From positions 1 through 64,000 of the forward strand of contig NZ_JACJLC010000003.1 of the NCBI RefSeq assembly GCF_016901955.1: a DNA stretch of 64,000 nt, in the 5' to 3' direction. Shown here piece after piece: positions 1 to 8,120 of the stretch. The notes below the pieces were generated by a model that made no database searches, was not told the origin of the DNA, and saw only the letters and a program-made list of their open reading frames with translations. Position 1 is the stretch's first letter. Each line of letters begins with the position of its first letter. The DNA comes from Pseudoflavonifractor phocaeensis (GTDB lineage: Bacteria > Bacillota > Clostridia > Oscillospirales > Oscillospiraceae). Position numbers and translations under genes: made by a program.

Positions 1-109
1 CGGGACACGCCCGAACCCATACGCTCGGGGACACTGTGTAAGACCTCGCCGATGCAGGCTGTGGTGGGCGAACCGAGAATCCCCCGGCTTTAGCCGTGGG
101 GAGTGTCAA
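1..109 (+). mobile_element. Right end of an IS200/IS605-family element (tnpB/omega-RNA end)
   Basis: The segment ends with the short GC hairpin and GAGTGTCAA tail (about 82-109) that is characteristic of the 3' end of many IS605-type tnpB elements, where the right end and the omega (guide) RNA scaffold coincide. The last tnpB codons probably lie in 1-90, but I cannot fix the frame in so short a stretch. Position 109 abuts codons that read as RNase HI on the other strand, so the element is inserted in rnhA. The rest of the element lies outside the window. Confidence 0.6.
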
Positions 110-158
110 CCAGACATGCACCATCGGTATAGATCACAGCTTCAGGTTTAACTGACAT
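110..158 (-). pseudogene. rnhA: Ribonuclease HI, N-terminal fragment cut by the IS605-type insertion
   Basis: Reading down from the ATG at 158 gives MSVKPEAVIYTDGACL, which carries the first beta strand and the catalytic Asp of RNase HI (family motif YTDGAC). A Shine-Dalgarno-like GGGGGCGG lies about 8 nt upstream. After the codon at 113-111 the reading frame enters the insertion-element tail and stops at 92-90. RNase HI degrades the RNA strand of RNA-DNA hybrids. Only about 16 of roughly 150 residues remain here; the other part should lie beyond the element to the left of the window. Confidence 0.6.
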
Positions 159-295
159 AATAGAATCCGCCCCCTGTCTTTATGGGTTTCTTGAGTTCCT
201 GAGCACCCAAGACCCCAAGAACTGAAGAATTAGAGAACTGTTTCACATGTATATTATACCATATATTATTTATTTGGTCAATCCAGTATAAAAAA

Positions 296-338
296 ATACG
301 CCACAAACATAGGGTATTTTTTTACCTATGTGGCGTAT
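296..338. terminator. Inverted repeat, possible bidirectional terminator
   Basis: ATACGCCAC and ATAGG on the left arm (296-313) pair with CCTAT and GTGGCGTAT on the right arm (325-338), with a 4-nt bulge and a T-rich loop. A-rich and T-rich flanks on both sides suit a bidirectional terminator. Nothing clearly coding lies at 340-690; a 66-codon open frame there has no ribosome binding site and no recognisable content. Confidence 0.35.
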
Positions 339-691
339 CTTTTATTTTATTCAAATACTGAGGCAATCTGTTTTTTCGATGTGGCCACCAAAAGGTGTTC
401 ACAATCGGTTTCCCGGTGCCCGATCCCGCCCCGGTTCAGTTCTTATGAAGCATCGCTCATAGAGGCGATTAAAATGAGTGATGAAATGAGCGATGCAAAG
501 ATTGATAAGGCAATGCTTCACTGGACCTAATTACCGCTGATGTGAGGGGAATGTGCAGAGTGTCTGCGGCGATGGCAAATCGGATTTTAGCTGGGTTAAA
601 TTAGGCAAATATTGATGAACAGCCGCTTATTTCCCTTAATCTACCATCACTTACAATAAGCGCGGTGCTACCCCAGACACAAGCCAAACCC

Positions 692-718
692 GGAAACCCT
701 TGTCCCACAAGGCTTTCC
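692..718. repeat. Inverted repeat at the edge of truncated sigK
   Basis: GGAAACCCTTGT (692-703) and ACAAGGCTTTCC (707-718) form a 12-bp stem with one mismatch and a 3-nt loop. It lies about 24 bp outside the point where sigK homology stops. That is where the end of an inserted element would be expected to carry a recombinase site or a terminator. It may also simply be a terminator. Confidence 0.35.
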
Positions 719-732
719 TGGTTCAACTTACA

Positions 733-1380
733 TTAGTGGCGGCGCGATACATAGGATCGCGAGATACCGCACTGTGCGGCTACCTCCCGCTGAGTCAGGG
801 GCCGTTTGCCGCTGAGGCCGTAGCGAAGAGTAACGATCAATACTTCCCGCTGATCCAGTACCTCCGATACGCACTGACGGACCCGGCGGCAGCTGTCCTT
901 GGTGTCCAAATTCTCCAGCATGTCGTCGTCCACGCAGATGGTGTCCATCAGCGACAGGGCGTTCCCCTCCCCCTCCCCGTCAATGGCGTCGGACAGGGAC
1001 ACCTCCCCCTGGTTTTTCCGCTGGGACCGGAAGTACATCAGGATCTCATTCTCAATACACCGGGAGGCATAGGTGGCCAGACGGACCTTTTTGTCCGCTT
1101 TAAAGGTATTGATCCCCTTGATCAGCCCGATGGTCCCGATGGAGATCAGATCGTCCTGGTCTCCGTTGGGGGTATAGTATTTTTTGACGATATGTGCAAC
1201 AAGGCGCAGGTTGTGCTCAATGAGCTTGTTCCGGGCCTCCAGGTCCCCTTCCGCCGCCAGCTCCAGGCAGCGCCGCTCCTCCGCCGCCGACAGGGGCTTG
1301 GGGAAGGAGCCGGTGCCGCCGGACAGGCGGAGGGTAAAGAGCATCTGGTTTAGCATTAGCAAAAGCCATGCAGGAATCAT
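733..1380 (-). CDS. sigK: Sporulation sigma factor SigK, C-terminally truncated
   Basis: SigK directs late mother-cell transcription during sporulation. The hydrophobic pro-sequence (about residues 1-22), region 2 (LRLVAHIVKKYY, DLISIGTIGLIKGI, TYASRCIENEILMY) and region 4 (LTQREVAAQCGISRSYVSR) are all present. GGAGG about 10 nt upstream selects the ATG at 1380. After the codon at 744-742 the family would continue with IEK.AL and about 20 residues finishing the region 4.2 helix. Here the frame instead reads two unrelated codons and stops. Several spore formers interrupt sigK with an excisable skin element, so this may be one gene half; permanent inactivation is the alternative. Confidence 0.85.
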   Translation of the reverse strand: MIPAWLLLMLNQMLFTLRLSGGTGSFPKPLSAAEERRCLELAAEGDLEARNKLIEHNLRLVAHIVKKYYTPNGDQDDLISIGTIGLIKGINTFKADKKVRLATYASRCIENEILMYFRSQRKNQGEVSLSDAIDGEGEGNALSLMDTICVDDDMLENLDTKDSCRRVRQCVSEVLDQREVLIVTLRYGLSGKRPLTQREVAAQCGISRSYVSRRH

Positions 1381-1511
1381 AACGTTCACACCTCCATCGG
1401 TTCCACTCTATTCATCGCTTCTTGTCCCAATACAGCACTTCCTCCCTGCTCAGCAGAAAAAACGCGCGGGAACGGCAGCCTTTCGGTCATGCCAATCCCG
1501 CGCATTTGATT

Positions 1512-2186
1512 CTAATGCTCCAGATAGGAGGGTTTGGGCAGCTTCAGCAGTGGTCCAACTGTACCAACACAGCGATTGATAGGGGTGCCCATGCTATGAA
1601 ATTTCTCCTCATAGTCGGTCATAACGCCGCAGATCCCATCCGCATGCAAATTCCGGGTCACTTCCGTCAGAATAAATCCAGCCTTGGGAAACTGAAATAG
1701 AGACCACTCAAAAAGATCTTTGTTGTCGGTCTTAAAGTGGATCGCTCCTTTTCTGGACAGTACCTGCCGGTACCGCATCAAAAAATCGGTATGGGTCAGG
1801 CGGCGCTTGGCGTGGCGGTTACCTGGCCAGGGATCACAAAAATTGATGTAGATCCGGTCCACCTCACTGGGAGCAAAGAGTTCAGTCAGCCTGGCCGCGT
1901 CTCCATCAATAAAATAGACGTTGGTCAGACCCATAGCGCATACCCGTTCCATAGCAATCACCATGGCATCCGGTACCCGCTCCACCGCGATATACAGGAC
2001 ATGGGGATGCTGCGCAGCAGTTTCAGCGGTAAATCTGCCCTTTCCGCAACCCAGCTCCAGATAAAGAGCTTCTGCCTGAGGCATCAGAGACTGCCAGCGT
2101 CCCCGCATCGCTTCCGGCTCTCCGATCAATACATTGGAGCACTTAGCCATCCGCGGTTCCAAATTGGGCTTCTTTCTCATTCGCAT
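1512..2186 (-). CDS. trmB: tRNA (guanine-N7)-methyltransferase
   Basis: TrmB makes m7G46 in the variable loop of tRNAs using S-adenosylmethionine. The 224-residue protein has the SAM-binding motif LELGCGKGRF (about 49-58) and the family signature INFCDPWPGNRHAKRR (about 119-134). The ATG at 2186 is chosen because GAGGTGAG lies 9 nt upstream; the frame stays open for 75 codons further, but that stretch runs into tRNA-like debris. No operon partner is visible. Length and motifs are normal for the family. Confidence 0.93.
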   Translation of the reverse strand: MRMRKKPNLEPRMAKCSNVLIGEPEAMRGRWQSLMPQAEALYLELGCGKGRFTAETAAQHPHVLYIAVERVPDAMVIAMERVCAMGLTNVYFIDGDAARLTELFAPSEVDRIYINFCDPWPGNRHAKRRLTHTDFLMRYRQVLSRKGAIHFKTDNKDLFEWSLFQFPKAGFILTEVTRNLHADGICGVMTDYEEKFHSMGTPINRCVGTVGPLLKLPKPSYLEH

Positions 2187-2331
2187 TCCTTTGCTCACCT
2201 CAATTCGCATCATACCATATCTAATTGTACTCTTGCAATCCCATCCCTGATATATTATAATATTTGTTATACCGCTAACCCCATAGACTCGGGCCTTTAT
2301 ATATACATCTAGACTGCTTACGGCTTCATGT

Positions 2332-2364
2332 CTGGATGCAGTACAGTTAATAGCACACCTGCTT
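2332..2364 (+). pseudogene. Most decayed tRNA-Pro relic
   Basis: CTGGATGCAG and AGTTAATAGC, followed by CTGCTTTGG, match the 5' half of the intact tRNA-Pro downstream with many substitutions. The T arm and acceptor 3' strand are not recognisable. The preceding CTTCATGT matches the flank of the other two copies, so this is the outermost of three tandem units. Confidence 0.4.
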
Positions 2365-2511
2365 TGGAATTGCCCCTCGCCTATCCATGTGGGAAAATCG
2401 TAACCCCACAACCTACTGGGACACTACTAGAAGCTGGAACCATTTCCACAAAACCATTGGTCGAAATATGACCCTGACCACATGTTTGACTACAATTAAA
2501 AAATTTCATGT

Positions 2512-2580
2512 CCGGGTGCAGCGCAGTTGGTAGCGCGCCTGCTTGGGAGCGTGAGGCCGGAGTTCGAGCCACACTTCTCC
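2512..2580 (+). pseudogene. tRNA-Pro pseudogene
   Basis: The acceptor 5' strand CCGGGTG and the D arm are identical or nearly identical to the intact tRNA-Pro at 2694. The anticodon loop has lost one nucleotide, the variable region is altered, and the 3' acceptor strand no longer pairs. The upstream flank, ending in AAAATTTCAT, is shared with the intact copy, so the unit of about 180 bp was duplicated in tandem and then decayed. Confidence 0.6.
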
Positions 2581-2693
2581 AAAATCCCGGAAAGCTCTGG
2601 GACGCTAAGGCCGACGGAGTTTTACCCCTCGCCGGGAACTGGTCAAAAACCGGCGCTGACCCCATATTTGACCACAGTTGGAAAATTTCATAA

Positions 2694-2769
2694 CCGGGTG
2701 TAGCGCAGTTGGTAGCGCGCTTGCTTTGGGAGCAAGATGCCGGGAGTTCGAGTCTCCCCACTCGGACCA
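2694..2769 (+). tRNA. tRNA-Pro (anticodon TGG)
   Basis: The sequence folds as a full cloverleaf. Acceptor CCGGGTG pairs with CACTCGG, the anticodon stem CTTGC/GCAAG encloses the loop TTTGGGA with anticodon TGG, the T arm GGGAG-TTCGAGT-CTCCC is intact, and CCA is encoded. A strong intrinsic terminator follows immediately. Two decayed copies lie just upstream. Confidence 0.95.
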
Positions 2770-2806
2770 AAAACCGCCTCAAAACATCGGTTTTGAGGCG
2801 GTTTTT
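2769..2806 (+). terminator. Rho-independent terminator of tRNA-Pro
   Basis: AAAACCGCCTCAAAAC and its exact complement form a 16-bp stem around the loop ATCG, ending in a T-run. It overlaps the end of the tRNA gene. From here to 3150 I see no gene. Confidence 0.85.
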
Positions 2807-3152
2807 ATAACTTTTCAGGCAATAATTTATCTGGCGTTTTATATAAATAGAGTCTCAAATGTGGGCAAAGCACTTCTGCTGATTTGTTTTGCATTTTCTC
2901 CGTAAAGGAATTTTTGGGCCATCAATCACCATTATTTATTCAAAAAAGAGGCAAAGGAAAACTGCACACTTTTTGAAATATGGGGTCATGACCACCTATT
3001 CACGATCAGTTCACGCGGCCGTAGTCTTATCTTTGTTTCTTGCGTCGCAAAATCTGATGGGCCAGTCTGCGCCTCCCAGCCTTGTTCCTCTCAGCGGAGC
3101 CGTGTATAATGGCAGTGGAAAACAGTGAAAAAAACGAGTAAGGAGCAGTGCC

Positions 3153-3746
3153 ATGCGAATCCTCATGCTGGGCAACAGCTTTATCTCCACCAATAATATG
3201 CCCCAGATGCTGGCCAACCTGACCGGGGCGAAGGTGGTCCACCACACCCGGGGCGGGGCGCGGCTGTCGGAACAGCTGAACCCCAGCACCAGGCTGGGCA
3301 GTCAGACCCAGGCGGCGCTCCGAAACGGGCAGTGGGACTATGTGGTGCTCCAGGAGATGAGCCACGGCCCCATCACCGCCCCCAAGAGTTTCTTTTCCAG
3401 TGTGGAGGGGCTCTGCCGGCAGATCCGGGCAAACGGAGCGGCTCCCATTTTGTTTGCTACGTGGGCCTATCAGAGGGGCGGGGCCAAGCTGACGGGCAAG
3501 GGCTGGGATTACGACGAGATGGCCCAGAAGCTGTCCGAGGCTTACCACAGGGCGGCACAGGAAAATAACGCCCTGATCGCCGATGTGGGCCGGCGGTTTT
3601 ATGAGTTGTCCGACACCCAGAATCTCTACGCCACTGACGGCGTCCACCCCAGTGAGCTGGGCTCTCATATTGCGGCGGAGACCATTGCGGCAGTGATCCA
3701 GCAGCACGAAAGATTAACTATTAAAAGTCAACCACAAAATGAATAG
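3153..3746 (+). CDS. SGNH-fold hydrolase/esterase
   Basis: The 197-residue protein begins MRILMLGNSFIS, with the GxSF nucleophile block of SGNH hydrolases. It has YVVLQE(M)SH in the middle, the position usually holding the Asn/Gly block, and ends with TDGVHPSELG, the D-x-x-H catalytic pair (about 172-175). AAGGAG lies 10 nt before the ATG. There is no signal peptide, so it is probably cytoplasmic. The substrate cannot be read from the sequence; the family includes carbohydrate and lipid esterases. The IS110 element begins right behind it, so any downstream partner has been separated. Confidence 0.8.
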   Translation: MRILMLGNSFISTNNMPQMLANLTGAKVVHHTRGGARLSEQLNPSTRLGSQTQAALRNGQWDYVVLQEMSHGPITAPKSFFSSVEGLCRQIRANGAAPILFATWAYQRGGAKLTGKGWDYDEMAQKLSEAYHRAAQENNALIADVGRRFYELSDTQNLYATDGVHPSELGSHIAAETIAAVIQQHERLTIKSQPQNE

Positions 3747-3831
3747 CTGTGGTGAAAGGGAGATGGTTCAAAAAGGGTATAGCAAAGCTGAGGTGTTGTC
3801 AGCCCCCTGTTGGCTATTCAAGTAGTTGCAC

Positions 3832-5010
3832 TCAAGCCACCAAGCAATATGGCTGCCTGGATTTCTCCATAGCGAATATTAGACGAACCAACTTTTTTGC
3901 AGCATGAGAAAGCGCAACATTGTAGTGTTTGCCCTCCGCACGCTTCTTAGCAAGATAGGCAGCAAAGGTCGGATCCCAGTGGCAGACATACTTGGTCGCA
4001 TTGTAAAGAGCGTAGCGTAGGTATCGAGAGCCACGCTTTTCCATGTGTGGGTAGCAATTCTTGAGTTGTCCAGACTGGTAAGTTGAGGGGGACATCCCGG
4101 CGTAGGCCAACAGCTTGTCCGGGGAATCAAAACGAGTGAAGTCACCAACCTCAGCAAAAATCATGGCAGCCATTCGGAACCCAATCCCTGGGATAGTGGT
4201 AATGGGAGAATTAAGTTCGTCCATAATGGCTTGAATTTGCTTTTCAATTTCAGCGATTTCGTCGTCCAGTTCTCGGATGAGCCGGATGGTGTGCTGCAAT
4301 TCAAGAGACTTGGCAGGCATCCAGGAGCCAATAGAATTTCTGGCGGCATCCCGGATTTCAAGAGCCATGTCCCGTTTGTAATGGCCTTTAGAGGCGGTTT
4401 CGAGCAGTGTTTTCAGCCTCGTCAAATGAGCTGCGGCAATCTGTTTGGCCCCAGGGAACTCTTCCAGCAAGGCGTAGACAGAAGCAATATGCAGAGAAGG
4501 GACGAGTTTTTCCAATTCCGGAAACAGAACGCAGACCAACCGGGCGATAGAACTTTTCAGCTTGGCACGCTCTTTTACCTTGTCAAAACGGTATCTGGTC
4601 AGTGACTTTAGCTCCTCGTTGTGGTATGCTGTATTTGTGTAGGGCTTGAGGCCCGCATCGGATAACAGCATAGACGCAATCGTTCGTGCATCCACCCGGT
4701 CGGTTTTAGTCTTTCGCAGACTGAGACTCTTTCGGTAAATGTTTGTACGCAAGGGATTCAAGACATAGGTGGGTAGACCGTTGTCAAGAAGAAACCCAAG
4801 CAGATTGTAGCTGTAATGTCCGGTCGCCTCAAGCCCTACTTTTATTTTGTCCTGTGCATGGGTGCAATCCCGGATTCGTTGCAGCAGAAAGCGGAACCCG
4901 TCCAGGTTGTTGGGGATGGTAAACACATCCGCCAAGACTTCACCCTCGGAGCTGAGAATGAAGCAATCATGTTTATCCTTTGAGACATCAACGCCAACAG
5001 AAACAACCAT
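3832..5010 (-). CDS. IS110-family transposase (bridge-RNA-guided recombinase type)
   Basis: The protein has 392 residues. The N-terminal DEDD RuvC-like domain starts VGVDVSKDKHDCFIL (first catalytic Asp), with GLEATGHYSYNL and KTDRVDARTIA further on. The C-terminal Transposase_20 domain has ITTIPGIGFRMAAMIFAEVGDF and the serine-bearing stretch YAGMSPSTYQSGQ. GGAGG 9 nt upstream selects the ATG at 5010 over an earlier in-frame ATG at 5049. Length is normal and no frameshift is seen, so the element could be active. Confidence 0.93.
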   Translation of the reverse strand: MVVSVGVDVSKDKHDCFILSSEGEVLADVFTIPNNLDGFRFLLQRIRDCTHAQDKIKVGLEATGHYSYNLLGFLLDNGLPTYVLNPLRTNIYRKSLSLRKTKTDRVDARTIASMLLSDAGLKPYTNTAYHNEELKSLTRYRFDKVKERAKLKSSIARLVCVLFPELEKLVPSLHIASVYALLEEFPGAKQIAAAHLTRLKTLLETASKGHYKRDMALEIRDAARNSIGSWMPAKSLELQHTIRLIRELDDEIAEIEKQIQAIMDELNSPITTIPGIGFRMAAMIFAEVGDFTRFDSPDKLLAYAGMSPSTYQSGQLKNCYPHMEKRGSRYLRYALYNATKYVCHWDPTFAAYLAKKRAEGKHYNVALSHAAKKLVRLIFAMEKSRQPYCLVA

Positions 5011-5215
5011 AGTAAAAAACCTCCGGCGGTTAGAATTGTGATGCTGCATCCACAGTGCGCCTTACTTTTGTATCCTTGTTCCATATCAACCGTCTGGCGG
5101 TATTTAACTGATTAACAAAAGTGTAAGGGGCTGTGGTTGGAACCTTTCGTGAACCATCTTGTGGTAGGAGGCGGACACCAATCCACAGCATCCCTTACAG
5201 TGTAGCACAGCCCTT
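5011..5215 (-). ncRNA. Candidate bridge RNA / left-end region of the IS110 element
   Basis: In the IS110 group the long noncoding stretch in front of the transposase encodes the bridge RNA that pairs with target and donor DNA. This stretch is noncoding, about 200 nt long, and can fold: GTAAGGGGCTGTGG (5123-5136) pairs with CCACAGCATCCCTTAC (5181-5196). I cannot assign the target and donor loops by eye. Confidence 0.3.
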
Positions 5216-5266
5216 GGAGAGGGGCTTTAATAACTACTACTCTATAATACAAGGAGGCGCAGTAAT

Positions 5267-5827
5267 ATGCCAAACACCACAAAGCAGGCTCTGGAGGAAT
5301 CCCTGAAGCATATGCTGCTGAAAAAGCCCCTGGACAAGATTACCATCCGGGACATCACCGAGGACTGCGGCATCAGCCGCATGGCCTTCTACTACCACTT
5401 CAAGGACATCTACGACCTGGTGGAGTGGGCCTGCATCGAGGACGCGTCCAAGGCCCTCCAGGGGAAGAAGACCTACGAGACCTGGCAGGAGGGGCTTTTG
5501 CAGATCTTTGAGGCGGTGCAGGAAAACAGGCCCTTCATCCTCAACGCCTACCGCTGTATCAGCCGGGAGCAGATGGAGCGGTTCCTCTATCAGCTGACCT
5601 ACGGCCTGATCCGGGGCGTGGTGGAGGAACAGAGCCGGGGGACGGCCGTCTCTGAGGAGGACAAGTCCTTTATCGCCGAATTTTACAAGTACAGCTTTGT
5701 GGGGGTCATGCTGGACTGGATCCGCCAGGGGATGACCGCCGATCCCCGGGTGCTGACGGAAAAGATCAGCGCCGCCATGCACGGCAGTATCGCCAACGCT
5801 ATCCGAAATTTCACGGAAACAGAATAA
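5267..5827 (+). CDS. TetR-family transcriptional regulator
   Basis: The protein has 186 residues. The N-terminal helix-turn-helix (KITIRDITEDCGISRMAFYYHFKDIYDL, about 24-51) is typical TetR. The C-terminal half resembles the DhaS/TetR_C group, including FYKYSFVGVMLDWIRQGM near the end. AAGGAGG lies 11 nt before the ATG. The oleate hydratase begins 149 bp downstream on the same strand, with a long palindrome between, so the regulator probably controls that gene. The inducer is unknown; a fatty acid would fit the context but is only an inference. Confidence 0.85.
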   Translation: MPNTTKQALEESLKHMLLKKPLDKITIRDITEDCGISRMAFYYHFKDIYDLVEWACIEDASKALQGKKTYETWQEGLLQIFEAVQENRPFILNAYRCISREQMERFLYQLTYGLIRGVVEEQSRGTAVSEEDKSFIAEFYKYSFVGVMLDWIRQGMTADPRVLTEKISAAMHGSIANAIRNFTETE

Positions 5828-5837
5828 GAACCGCTTT

Positions 5838-5884
5838 ACAATCCGGGCCCGATGATCAGTTTTTGATCATCGGGCCCGGATTGT
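5838..5884. terminator. 21-bp perfect palindrome between TetR gene and oleate hydratase
   Basis: The arms 5838-5858 and 5864-5884 are exact complements with a 5-nt loop. There is no long T-run after it, so it may act as a terminator of the regulator gene, as an operator, or as both. Confidence 0.6.
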
Positions 5885-5975
5885 AAATGGAAGAAATGTT
5901 TCGCGGGGAGTAAAATCAAGCCATCAAATGAATCCAGCCCGCGGAAGCGGCAGGATCGGAAAGGCGGTATCTGAT

Positions 5976-7946
5976 ATGGATAAGAAATTGGGAGCGCTGA
6001 CCGCAGCGGCGGCTGTGGCCGGAGCGGGCGCTGCGGTGGCCCTGGCAAAGAAGGCGTCCGGCGGCAGAAAGACGGCAGAGGATGCCGGGACTGAAACCTG
6101 CGCCCCGGCATCTTATCGGAATACGGAGCTGGGGAAGCACGAGAAAAACCGCAAGGGCATCTATTACACCAACGGCAACTATGAGGCCTTTGCCCGGCCG
6201 GAGAAACCGGAGGGGGTGGAGAACAAAAACGCCTACATCGTGGGCAGCGGCCTGGCGGCCCTGGCGGCGGCCTGTTTCCTGGTGCGGGACGGGCAGATGC
6301 CCGGGGACCACATCCACATCCTGGAGGCCATGGACGTGGCCGGCGGGGCCTGCGACGGCATCTTCGACCCCAGCCGGGGCTATGTGATGCGGGGCGGCCG
6401 GGAGATGGAGGACCACTTCGAGTGTCTGTGGGACCTGTTCCGTTCCATCCCCTCTTTGGAGAAGCCGGGGGCCTCGGTGTTGGATGAGTTCTACTGGCTC
6501 AACAAGCACGACCCCAACTACTCCCTGTGCCGGGCAACGGTGGACCGGGGCCGGGACGCCCGCACCGACGGGAAGTTCAACCTGAGCCAGAAGGGCTGCA
6601 TGGAGATCATGAAGCTCTTCATGACCCCGGACGAGGACCTGTACGACAAGACCATCGAGGACGTCTTTGACGACGAGGTGTTCTCCTCCACCTTCTGGCT
6701 GTACTGGCGGACCATGTTCGCCTTTGAGAACTGGCACAGCGCCCTGGAGATGAAGCTCTACTTCCAGCGCTTCATTCACCACATCGCGGGACTCCCCGAC
6801 TTCAGCGCCTTGAAATTTACCCGGTACAACCAGTACGAGTCCCTGATCCTGCCCATGCAAAAGTACCTGGAGGAGGCCGGGGTGGACTTCCGTTTCGGCA
6901 CCGAGGTCACCAACGTGATCTTCGACATCCGGGACGGCAGAAAGACGGCCACCGCCATCGAGTGCCGGGTCAACGGCGCGGAGCAGGGCATTGTCCTCAC
7001 GGAGAACGACCTGGTGTTTGTCACCAACGGCTCCTGCACCGAGGGGACCATCTACGGCGACCAGGACCACGCCCCCAACGGGGACGCGGAGGTGCGCACC
7101 AGCGGCTGCTGGAGCTTGTGGAAGAACATCGCCAAGCAGGATTCCGCCTTTGGACGGCCGGAGAAGTTCTGCTCCGACATCTCCAAGACCAACTGGGAGT
7201 CGGCCACCATCACCACTTTGGACGACAAGATCCTCCCCTATATCACCAACATCTGCAAGCGGGACCCCCGCACCGGGAAGGTGGTCACCGGCGGTATCGT
7301 CAGCTGTCAGGACTCCAAGTGGCTGCTGAGCTGGACCATCAACCGCCAGGGGCAGTTCAAGGAGCAGGAGCCGGAGAAGGTGTGCGTCTGGGTGTACGGC
7401 CTCTTTACCGACGTACCCGGCGACTATGTGAAAAAGCCCATGAAGGAGTGTACCGGAAAGGAGATCACCCAGGAGTGGCTCTACCACATCGGCGTGCCGG
7501 TGGAGCAGATCCCGGACCTGGCTGCCCACAGCGCCGTGTGCGTGCCCACCATGATGCCCTACATCACCGCCTTTTTCATGCCCCGGACCAGGGGAGACCG
7601 GCCCGATGTGATCCCCGACGGCTGCGTGAACTTCGCCTTCCTGGGCCAGTTCGCCGACACCCCCCGGGACACCGTGTTCACCACCGAGTACTCCGTGCGC
7701 ACCGCCATGGAGGCCGTCTACGGCCTGCTGGGGGTGGACCGGGGGGTGCCCGAGGTGTGGGGCAGCGTGTACGACATCCGGGAGCTGCTGCACAGCACCG
7801 TCTGCTTGATGGACGGCAGGTCCCCGCTGGAGGTCTCGTTGCCCGGTCCTCTGGAGCTGCTGAAAAAGCCCCTGCTGAAGGCGGTCCGGGGGACCGTCAT
7901 CGAAAAGGTCCTGCGGGATCAGGACGTACTTCGGGACGGCATGTGA
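5976..7946 (+). CDS. ohyA: Oleate hydratase (10-hydroxystearate-forming, FAD-dependent)
   Basis: Oleate hydratase adds water across the cis-9 double bond of unsaturated fatty acids, detoxifying them. The protein (656 residues from this start) has the nucleotide-binding motif AYIVGSGLAALAAACFL, the conserved GGREMEDHFECLWDL and FEnWHSALEMKLYFQRF blocks, and FLGQFADTPRDTVFTTEYSVR near the C-terminus. The N-terminal about 35 residues are Ala-rich and hydrophobic, perhaps a membrane-associating segment. AAAGGCGG 8-9 nt upstream favours the ATG at 5976; an in-frame ATG at 5928 lacks a well-placed ribosome binding site. It is preceded by a TetR gene and followed by about 400 bp without a complete gene. 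Confidence 0.93.
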   Translation: MDKKLGALTAAAAVAGAGAAVALAKKASGGRKTAEDAGTETCAPASYRNTELGKHEKNRKGIYYTNGNYEAFARPEKPEGVENKNAYIVGSGLAALAAACFLVRDGQMPGDHIHILEAMDVAGGACDGIFDPSRGYVMRGGREMEDHFECLWDLFRSIPSLEKPGASVLDEFYWLNKHDPNYSLCRATVDRGRDARTDGKFNLSQKGCMEIMKLFMTPDEDLYDKTIEDVFDDEVFSSTFWLYWRTMFAFENWHSALEMKLYFQRFIHHIAGLPDFSALKFTRYNQYESLILPMQKYLEEAGVDFRFGTEVTNVIFDIRDGRKTATAIECRVNGAEQGIVLTENDLVFVTNGSCTEGTIYGDQDHAPNGDAEVRTSGCWSLWKNIAKQDSAFGRPEKFCSDISKTNWESATITTLDDKILPYITNICKRDPRTGKVVTGGIVSCQDSKWLLSWTINRQGQFKEQEPEKVCVWVYGLFTDVPGDYVKKPMKECTGKEITQEWLYHIGVPVEQIPDLAAHSAVCVPTMMPYITAFFMPRTRGDRPDVIPDGCVNFAFLGQFADTPRDTVFTTEYSVRTAMEAVYGLLGVDRGVPEVWGSVYDIRELLHSTVCLMDGRSPLEVSLPGPLELLKKPLLKAVRGTVIEKVLRDQDVLRDGM

Positions 7947-8087
7947 CCGTTGGGTTCTGCCATTCTGCGTCCTGAAAACCGAGGAGACGACCGTTACCCA
8001 GAATACTTTCATCCCTAACCGGGGCCTCCTTCTCAAAGATTATCGCCCGTCATGAGATTGAAAACATTGATATAATGACAAATGAAA

Positions 8088-8118
8088 GAGGATCGTATCG
8101 AGTTATGATACGATCCTC
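8088..8118. terminator. Hairpin behind the integrase relic
   Basis: GAGGATCGTATC and GATACGATCCTC form a 12-bp perfect stem with a 7-nt loop. It occupies the same position relative to the integrase 3' end as the hairpin at 9690-9728, so it is part of the duplicated module. Confidence 0.55.
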
Positions 8119-8120
8119 CT

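Larger units (their letters stand above)
3761..5215 (-). mobile_element. IS110-family insertion sequence
   Basis: The element comprises the transposase gene plus about 70 bp behind it and 150-200 bp in front of it. The subterminal sequences AGATGGTTC (3761-3769) and GAACCATCT (5151-5159) are inverted, with partial matching inward. A second inverted pair, GTAAGGGGCTGTGG (5123) and CCACAGCATCCCTTAC (5181), lies in the longer leading region. No target duplication is expected in this family and none is obvious. Outer ends are estimates. Confidence 0.6.

Noticed and set aside
330-530. 66-codon plus-strand frame near sigK
   Set aside because: It starts inside the hairpin at 296-338, has no ribosome site and matches no family I know.
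5916-8036. 706-codon open frame on the minus strand over the oleate hydratase
   Set aside because: It is a shadow frame of a GC-rich gene, with no ribosome site and composition dominated by Gly, Val, Leu, His and Asp. The plus-strand protein is a clear family member.
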